A stretch of DNA of 64,000 nucleotides. It comes from Impatiens glandulifera. Lineage: Eukaryota; Streptophyta; Magnoliopsida; Ericales; Balsaminaceae. The stretch covers positions 42,596,320 through 42,660,319 of the forward strand of contig NC_061866.1 in the NCBI RefSeq assembly GCF_907164915.1, given 5' to 3'. A program made the translations under genes and the position numbers. A model generated the notes under the pieces. The model saw nothing but the letters and a program-made list of their open reading frames with translations, was not told the origin of the DNA and searched no databases. This document shows positions 56,440 through 64,000 of the stretch, piece by piece. The stretch's first letter is position 1, and each line of letters starts with the position of its first letter.

Positions 56440-56711
56440 CTCTGTGCTAAATGTCGAGAATCTACAGTTGATCCGTCGCTATATCTCTATCTATAACCCC
56501 CTCCGGCAAATCGGACGAACTACGGGAAGAAGAAGATTAACAAGTACAAGCTTCTCATTTCTCGTTTTACCAATCGGAGATCTCTACGGTAAATTCGTCT
56601 AGAGAAGAGAAGAGAAGAGAAGAATATATTTCGATTAGCCGGTGATATGACTCATCTTGCCAGTGTTCTCGTCTTACTTCTTAAGATCCACACCATCAAA
56701 TCTTGTGCTGG
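56440..56711 (+). pseudogene. ERD2: KDEL receptor (ERD2-type) first exon fragment, start codon lost
   Basis: A GC-richer leader (56440-56600) leads into a frame reading NIFRLAGDMTHLASVL (56623-56670) and then LLLKIHTIKSCAG, ending at a phase-1 donor GCTG|GTTTGT (56711). This matches the N-terminus of plant ER-lumen retention receptors, which begin M-N-I-F-R and have KSCAG at the end of the first helix. The receptor returns HDEL/KDEL proteins from the Golgi to the ER. The codon where Met1 should be is AAG (56620-56622), in a (GAGAA)n run, and the frame is closed upstream by TAA (56590-56592). Met10 is the next start. The next exon (ISLKTQELYALVF in relatives) is not found before the window ends. 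So it is a gene fragment, or a gene whose first intron exceeds 7 kb. Confidence 0.8.
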
Positions 56712-57429
56712 TTTGTAGACATTACACATTCACTCTTTTTCTTTTTCGGATTCTTTATCGCATTGCTCGTTTAAGCTGAATCTCAAGCTTTCACTGACTT
56801 GTGTATCCGAAATGCTGAGTTTTAGGCGAATATTTTTCTATTTTATGTTATCTTCTTTTTGAATGGTTAATGGATTAAAGACTTGTAGGCATAAGAATCT
56901 GTAACTAGTTTTCCTTTTATCATCTTCAATTGATTTTTAGTTGCAACTTTAAGGTTGACAGACATTTATGACTTGTTGATAGTTCTAGAAATATATATAC
57001 ATCACTATAGAAAAAGTTCATTTGTAAGACTGGCTAATGCTCACATTATGTGATGTGATATGAATATGAACACAATTTAGCTGTATATGGTATTCAATTC
57101 TTTGCTGTATAATATTAAATACTAAAGGAAGACTACATTCCTAGTGTTTAAACATCTCCTTGTATGCTAATTAATGGTAGACATCTCCTTGTATGCTAAT
57201 TAATGTCTACCATAGTGTTAACTTTTCCTTCTATATGAATATGGCATTTTTCATTTGTATTACTCTAATAACACTTAATAATAATAAAAATCTTAAATTT
57301 AAAATAAACTAAATTTAAATTAGTATACATTTAAGTGGTTATCTGAGGAATATTAGAAGATATCATGTTAAGGTTTAGAAATAAACGCCAAACGGAGCTA
57401 TATTCAAAATATTTGTTTGAGAGACATCT
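56712..57429 (+). other. ERD2 intron-1-like sequence
   Basis: Intron-like T-rich DNA after the ERD2 exon. It contains a 29-bp tandem duplication (57152-57180, 57181-57209; ACATCTCCTTGTATGCTAAT). From 57240 it resembles sequence near 51185-51245 (ATTACCCTAATAACACTT). Confidence 0.5.
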
Positions 57430-59699
57430 TGGAAATATTTGAAAATCATTTTCGTACCTCGGAATTATTCGAAAACGTGTAGAGGGTACCAAAATTATAA
57501 AAATAATTTTGAGTTTTGAAAAGAGGAACCAAACAAGCCCTAGGTATCGGTCGAGGGTCATTGTCAAGGGACTGGAGATCATCGATCCTTTGACATGAGG
57601 ATCGGTCTTAAGGTTTAGATGATCGGTCCTAAGTATCGATTCTAGGTTAGAAACATCGGTCATAGGTCCTTTAGGAAACTCGGTCTTAAGTTTTAAAAAA
57701 CTCGGTTCTGGGGGTTTTAGAAAACTCGGTCCTATGTTAGAAACATCGGTCTGAGGGTTCGGTCCTAGGGTTAGAAACATCGATCATAGGTTGAAGAACA
57801 TCGGTCCTAGGGTTCGGTCCTGACTCAAGAACATTGGTACTTAGTCATGGACCTAGGTGAAATTCTATCGATCCTCGGTATCGATCAGGACCAAAGACGC
57901 TCGGTCCTGGATCTCGGTCTTTGCTCAAGAACATCGGTCTTACATGATCGAGGTGTTCTTTAATTGGTCAAGAATTGCATAAGCTGTAACTTTTGATCTA
58001 GATCATGGAATCATGATCTATAAGCTACAGATAATTCATATAATCATCAAGAACAAAATCCCTAACATAAAACACGATTTCTAGATCTCTACAAAAGTCA
58101 AATTTGAAAACCCCTTTTTAGGTCAAATTTTAATGATCTTTTAAATTAGGCCATAACAAGGCCGATTTTTGTTCCATTAACTTTGAAATGATGAATATAG
58201 TTGAACACAACCAAAACAAGAACATCATTCAAACATTAAAACAGTTTTCGAAGATTGAATCAAAATCTAAAAATTTCAAAAACACAAATTTGATCAAATA
58301 TGATTAAAACGATGTTACAGTTGCTTGGATTTCATCATAACATATCAAAAAACATGTATAACAACTAACTGAATAAAAAAATCCAAAGTAAAACCAAGAA
58401 CACAAAATTTTTGAAAATCCAATTTTCAAGCTTAAATTTTCGATAATTTTATTTAAGTTGATTTGATATGATCTATTTCAATAGAAAATTCATATATGAT
58501 CTAGGGAATGATTCTTTACAAAGAAATCACATGAACAAGTCCTAGAACAGATCCAACATGATCAAACTAGAAAATTTGAAAACATTCAAATTTTCAATTA
58601 TACAAACGTTTGTAAGCATACTAACACTTGGAGAACACTCATTGAAGGAGCTGGAAGCTATCTAGAAGCCTAGATCGAAACAGGAGTCGCCAGAGAAGGT
58701 TTTGACAAAATCTAGTTCTTCGATGACTTTGATTCCTTTAATTTGGGGTGTTGTAAGGTGTAATTAATTGATGTTGTTAGATGGTTTGCATCACAAACTA
58801 TTGGGAAGTATTTATAGTAGAGGTAGGTCGGCTTAAGGAGGTCGAATTCAAGTTGAAATTAAATTCCGGCGAGTTTATCCCTAATTCGTGGCAACATTAT
58901 CTAGGGCAGGATAAGATTTTTGGATAAGGGCATTTTGTAGGCGTGGTTTAGGGAGCACGTGGCCGAAGTTTAAAGAGATAAGATCGTGTGTGGATGAAGC
59001 TACGACTTCTAGAAGAATTGCGCGCATGCGAGTCGCGTTTCCAGCAAGGTCACGAGTTCAGCGAAGTAGAAGCTCGAAACGACATCATTTCGTCAAACGT
59101 CGTTCGTGTTCCGTCTACGGTCAGCGGTCTTGAATAACGGGGTTAGTCCATCCCGTTAGTTAATCGGGTGTGGGCGAGTGCGCGCGGGGATGTATGGCGC
59201 GTTCTGGGCTGTTGGATGAGATTTGAGCGTTAATCTAATGGTCCAGAATCATGTTGCAGAGATTAAAATTAATTTCTGCTACACCCGATTATCAATTTTT
59301 ATTTAAAATGTTATTAAAAATTGATTTTTAATTCTTTTTTCACTCATTTCTTCACCAAAAATTCCACAAAAAATATTTTTATCAACATCTAATAATTATG
59401 TTCATATTTTATTTTTTTGGATTTTTTGGATTTTAGGGTATTTTATTTAATTGTTTTAAGTCACAAATTAAACACAATTAAATATTTTTAACATCTTTTT
59501 TGGTTTAATTTGGGTAAAATAAATATAAGATTTTAACCTCAAATTATTTTTGGATTTTCGAATAATTTTCCTAATTAAGAATTAATTATAACAATAATTA
59601 ACCTATAATTACTCTTTATAGTTATTTTGAATTAAAAAAATTCAAAATAATATTTTAAAATTATCTTAATTTAGGTTATGTCAAAATTTTATGTCTACA
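57430..59699 (-). mobile_element. LTR-like region with TCGGTC repeats, copy 2
   Basis: On the minus strand it begins TGTAGACATAAAATTTTGAC (59699), a typical start for a long Ty3/gypsy LTR. It continues through a moderately GC-rich upstream region with CACGTG (58959-58964) and a TATA-like TATAAATAC (58808-58816), and reaches TCGGTC-type repeats at 57545-57960. The last 110 bp before 57545 match 17270-17380. No gag-pol coding is seen, so it is a lone LTR or a noncoding derivative. The inner boundary is not resolved. Confidence 0.5.
57545..57960 (-). repeat. TCGGTC-motif tandem region, copy 2
   Basis: About twenty TCGGTC(C/T) motifs, commonly as AGAAACATCGGTCCTAGGT, spaced 15-30 bp. The open frame across it (149 codons, minus strand) is a product of the repeat. 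Confidence 0.8.
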
Positions 59700-59727
59700 A
59701 GTATATTGAAAGTTTATAGAAATTAAC

Positions 59728-59829
<102 letters not shown>

Positions 59830-59879
59830 GAGTGAACTTCAGCCCACCCGAACTCATACATAGATCCGTCCTTGTCTAG

Positions 59880-61060
59880 TAACTTATTTATATAAAGAAA
59901 TTTTTAAACTTAAATTCTTAGTATGTAAACCTTATCTCCTTAATTTCATTTTTCTTCCTTTGTTTTCCATATTAATTAAATATCATTATTTCAATATTGA
60001 CTAGTAAAAATTGAATTTTTACCGACAGATATATAAATCTGTCGGTATAAATACCAAAATAAAGAAATCTATCGTAAATAAAAACATATACTGACAAATG
60101 CACAAAATATGTCGGTATTGTTATGAAATGTTTACAAATTGAGACTAAATCTATTGGCTTTGGCTCTTTCCATAAACCGCATAAAAATTGGAGGGGAAAT
60201 GCCAAAAGATTTGGACTAATTCTTTCAGTTTTAGCCCCTTTCAAAAAACAAGAAATTTTTTCTAAGTGTTAGATTTTTTCTAGAGGGATGTTCCTACATA
60301 TTAAACCAAAATCTGTCGATTTTGGCCCTTCCAAAAAACAGGAAAAAATTCTAAGTGTTGGGTTTTTCTAGAGGGGAAATTCCGACATATTTAGTCTAAA
60401 TCTGTCGGTTTTGGCCCTTCCAAAAAATAGGATAAAAATTCTAAGTATTGGGTTTTTTCTGGAGGGGATATGCCGACAGACTTAGACTAAATCTGACGGT
60501 TTTGACCTTCTTCACTATTTTTTTTTCCTTTTCTAAGTTGTGTTTTAGTTTCTAAGTATATGAATCTTGTTTAATTTTCTAAGCATGTTAATTATGTGTC
60601 AATTTTCAAGTATAGAGATTGTGATTGATTTTTCAAGTATAAGTTTGTGTTTGATTATAAAATGATGTATAAATTAAGGTTTGTGTTTGATTATAAATAA
60701 GATGTGTGTATATGGTTTGTGTTTGGATGTGTAGGGGTTGTGTATAATTTTTAAGTATATGATTATTTTTAGTTTCTTAAGGATAAAATATAATTAGGTT
60801 TAAATCTAATTAATTATTAAATTTTAAGGATGAAATATCGATAGATTTAAATTAAATCTTTTGGTATTTAAGGATGATGACGAGAGAATTACTCAATTCT
60901 TTCTATATTAAGCCTTGTCAACACTTAGAAAATTTTACTAGTGATTCTCTCCATGGCCAGCAGATACTCCAAAATCACTAGATGTACTATGTTTTACTCT
61001 TCTTTTTCTTTAGTATTTATAACAATTAGTTACTAAATTGATATTATTTTTATTTACCCA
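59880..61060 (+). pseudogene. Peptide-gene block, copy zeta (intron remnant)
   Basis: Positions 59890-59985 match beta 14480-14590, and 60944-61020 match beta 16548-16620. Positions 61020-61045 (AATTAGTTACTAAATTGATA) match gamma intron 3 (24632-24650). No coding exon is identified. The small CACTA element interrupts it. Confidence 0.5.
59999..60943. mobile_element. Small non-autonomous CACTA element, family 2
   Basis: Ends GACTAGTAAAA (first base changed from C) and TTTTACTAGTG, with target duplication ATT on both sides (59996-59998, 60944-60946). Subterminal CTGTCGGT/ACCGACAG repeats. Three interior tandem segments share 'TTCTAAGT.TTGGGTTTTTTCT' and 'TTTTGGCCCTTCC' (about 60230-60500, spacing about 90-115 bp). 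The empty site is preserved in beta at 16544-16552. Confidence 0.85.
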
Positions 61061-61259
61061 CCTTTAATTATTTTAATTTATATTATCTTTATATATATTT
61101 ATGATGTGAATAATGATTAAATAAAAGTTATTATAATCTAAATTAGTCATCATTTCAACAAATAATTTAAAGTTAATCAACCAAACACTTAAAACGAAAA
61201 AACAGTGTAACATTATGATACAAAATAAAAATAAAAAAATAATAGGAGAGATGTTGAAA
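61061..61259. other. AT-rich spacer
   Basis: Nothing recognisable. Confidence 0.5.
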
Positions 61260-63230
61260 AATAGGATATGGATAATAGACTAATCAAGATAAATAATAGA
61301 TAGGGTATCAACAAATAAAGCACGATAATAACACAAGATTTACGTTAAAATTTAAAACGTGAAAAACAATAGGCATATGAGAAACTTTTCACTATTTTGA
61401 CAAGCGGAGATTACAACTTAGAAAAATAATAATAATGACAAATATTTTGTGTGTAATGAAACCATAGCTAAAACCATTTATTTATAGGTCACATAATTGG
61501 ACCTAAATGTACAAATATCAAATAATTAAGATTTGTTTTATTTTGTCATAAGATTATAAATCTCTCAAGTTGATGCATATAAATGTTCTCATCTAGAATC
61601 TCGTGTAAAAACATGGTTTTCACATCTAGTTGTTCGTCATGATGTCAAGTAATACTTGAAACGAAGCATGCTTCACAACCGGAGAAAATACGCTAGTAAA
61701 ATCAATCCTCGGAATTTGACTGTAACCTTTCGCAAATAGTTTCGCTTGAAATCTTGCATCTTCAATTCCAGGTGTACATTCTTTTATTTTATACACTTCT
61801 TTACAACAAATAGTCTTCTTTCCTATAAGTAATTTATCGAGGTTACACGTACTATTCTTATGAAGAGATTACATCTCTTCTTGCATGACAATCATCCACT
61901 TGTCAGAGTCATCACAAGTCATCACAAGTGACTGTATCAGAATATGAAGAAGGTTCTTCATAAGAATTAATATCTTTTGATACACCGAATGCATTAATAA
62001 ACAAATTAGTTTCAATGAGTATTGTGGTAGTACAGATAGTGATGAAATATCAAACAGCTCTATTGTACATCACTATCGTGATCTAAATTTAGATTCAGAT
62101 TTGCTCTTAAACTCTAGATTTTTGTTTAATCTTATTACTAGAAATGTGTAATTCTTGTTGAACCTTATCATTAAAAGTGTTAGATTCTTGTTGAATTTTA
62201 TCATAATAAGATATAGAGAATGTATCAGGTAACATATGTGTTTTATCGAAAATAACATCTCGACTAATTATTATATTTTTAGTTTCTGGACACCATAAAA
62301 AAACTTGTAATCATGACCACCGGATTTTCAACTAATGAAAACACACTTCACAGATAGAGCCTCCAATTTAATTGATTAACATTAGCATACGTAGAACAAC
62401 TTTCAACTAATGAAAACACACTTCATAGATAGAGCCTCCAATTTAATTGATTAACATTAGCATACGTAGAACAACTAAAACTTCTCAAGTCATAATAATT
62501 AGAGGGATTACCATAACATACTTTTTGCGGAGTCTTGTTTATTAATTTCAGTCAATGTAGAAGTCAACGTAGAACAGTTCATGATGAAACCCAAAAAGAT
62601 TTTGACAAATCACTATTAAGGAGCATAAAACACACATTCTCCATTAAAGTTATATTTATTCCTTTTACCACACCATTCAGTTGTAGATTTTCAGGAAGTG
62701 TGTGGTGTCTTACGATTCCTTCAATAATGCATATAGCATTTAACTCTTCATAATAGAACTTCAAACCATAATTAGTACGCAAACGTTTAATTGGTTTTCA
62801 TGTTATTTTTTCAATCCTAATCTTCCACTCTTTAAAGTTAGAGAACACGTCATATTTTTCTTAAAAAAGAAAGCACAAACGAGAACAACCAAGATTTACG
62901 TAATATCAAAGGCAGAAAAACCACAGACAGAGGAAGACACTTTTTATTATGTTGAAAAGATAAAATTACAGTTTAGAGAGAGAATTTTTTTTTGACAAAT
63001 ATTATTTAAGGTCATAGTTTTATAAGTCACATAACTGGGTCTAAAAGTTCATATATACCCCCATTAAGATTTCTTTTATTTCACCGTGAACTTAGGCACA
63101 TGCCTCGATCAAAAGGCATCATAGTTCCTGTAACTCTAACAAAAGAGAACAACCAAAATGAGCAAATCAAAATAAATGGTGGGTATTGGTAGCAAGTGTG
63201 ACTTGATCACTTAGCTATTTTGGCACAACA
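61260..63230 (-). pseudogene. Copia element C, second copy (3' LTR part, RT, integrase, 5' LTR)
   Basis: Positions 61262-61545 match the inner LTR of the first copy (19440-19690). Then come reverse transcriptase relics on the minus strand (NIYMHQLE near 61580; KKCTPGIEDARFQ near 61760) and integrase relics (62579-62782: RTNYGLKFYYEELN, GIVRHHTLPEN, LNGVVKG, SKSFWVSS, a decayed D-N-G and QQNGVAER region). Positions 62880-63230 are the other LTR, starting TGTTGTGCC on the minus strand. Gag, protease and RNase H are missing. The first copy keeps gag-protease and lacks the rest, so the two are complementary deletions. Confidence 0.75.
62327..62476. repeat. 75-bp tandem duplication
   Basis: Units 62327-62401 and 62402-62476 differ by one visible base (CTTCACAG / CTTCATAG) although the surrounding element is badly decayed, so the duplication is recent. 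Confidence 0.95.
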
Positions 63231-63244
63231 TAATTTTTACTTTT

Positions 63245-64000
63245 CTTCATTAATTAATAATATCTTTAAATTGTTTGTTTTTGAAAAATATTTATATATA
63301 TAAAAAATAATGAAAAATTGTTTGAGCAAAACGACAAAAAAATTACATGAAAAGAAAACAAATAAAAATAGAAAATAGAATACTAAAACAAAAAAAACCA
63401 AAAACCAAAAACGTTACTCAATAGGTTATCGAGCTCGTAAGTCCTCGAGAAAAATGATTAACTCTCCAACGAAATCTACTAACTTTTCGGAATGAATCTT
63501 AAAAAACATCGTAATAATAGAATTAATTATGAATGATATGGATCAGACGCCTATGATTATTGAAAGATTGATGATATCTCTCAAACCAGATAGTCACCAA
63601 AAGATAATTGAGATGGTAACCTAGTTATGTAGATCTCACATATTAACCGCATCAATTCAAATTTCTCTACAAATACCCAAAAACTCATGCATCAACCAAT
63701 TAAACCTAGTGATACTCCACAAAAGACTCTAGATAGTAGTCACCCTTTGATAATGCAAAAGTAAGTGAGTTGTCAATTCAATCTCCTCATGACACATAAG
63801 ACAACGACTAACCATAATACAATTTTTTTTTCATGCACATATCATTCGTAAGAATTTCAATGTGAATAACGTTCTATCCAAAAAAACAAGATCTTAGATG
63901 AAATTATTGACTATCAAAATTTATTCCAACAAAAATTATATGAAAATTAATAACAACTAAAGTGCATGAAATGGTTTTTTTTATGATAAATAAATCTACG
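63245..64000 (-). pseudogene. LINE 3' end, second copy, running off the window
   Basis: Collinear with 19865-20520: the segment with CGTTTGAGC, ACTCAATAGGTTATCGAG, the GATACTCCACAA segment and CCAAAAAA.C.AGATCTT. It is joined to the copia C LTR at the same point as in the first copy. It continues beyond 64000. Confidence 0.75.

Noticed and set aside
57331..57780. 149-codon open frame on the minus strand
   Set aside because: It lies in the TCGGTC repeat; its repetitive text follows the DNA repeat and the matching copy at 17454-17929 uses other frames. Not a gene.

Overview
This is AT-rich nuclear DNA from a flowering plant, almost certainly a eudicot. The evidence is Ty1/copia retrotransposons primed by initiator tRNA-Met, a CACTA transposon with a TNP2 transposase, plant L1-type LINEs, Helitron-like termini, MITEs, and spliced genes with AT-rich introns. 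Two extra genes inside one copia element remind me of proteins annotated in Gesneriaceae/Lamiales, but I could not check that. There are no bacterial operons, rRNA genes, CRISPR arrays or convincing functional tRNA genes.

Layout. The window is a diverged array of related blocks, each carrying a copy of a small secreted-peptide gene and heavily loaded with transposons. Gene copies or remnants lie at about 1735-2190 (alpha, gutted), 12409-14190 (beta, decayed), 21467-24740 (gamma, intact, 4 exons, 94 aa), 44782-46490 (delta, frameshifted), 50123-51821 (epsilon, intact, 4 exons, 85 aa) and 59880-61060 (zeta, 3' intron remnant). The intact copies share a signal peptide, a promoter, exon lengths and phases, and a C-terminal Asp-Tyr motif. 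Their mature regions have almost nothing else in common. Comparing blocks gives empty sites that confirm several transposon insertions.

Transposons, left to right: Helitron-like 3' end (1-163); LINE fragment (480-750); CACTA element (3554-8998) with a broken TNP2 and a 49-bp minisatellite; LINE body (9130-12095); copia remnant C plus LINE 3' end (18050-20935); MITE and CACTA remnant inside the gamma intron; Helitron-like element with a tandem array of tRNA-like units (26614-27975); old copia element A (29505-43524) interrupted in its reverse transcriptase by a younger Sire-type copia element B (30957-40332); a second tRNA-like Helitron (about 45090-45606); a SINE with target duplication (48851-48996); a MITE inserted into a MITE of its own family (52403-53929); a first-exon fragment of an ERD2-type KDEL receptor gene (56440-56711); a TCGGTC-repeat LTR-like region (57430-59699); a small CACTA element (59999-60943); and a second copy of the copia C plus LINE arrangement (61260-64000).

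Most notable. Element B carries, between pol and its 3' LTR, two uninterrupted paralogous genes (248 and 245 codons) in sense with pol. Each has its own TATA box and shares candidate promoter motifs with the LTR. Both are open although gag-pol is broken by two stops and at least two frameshifts. The small secreted-peptide family is the second main point.
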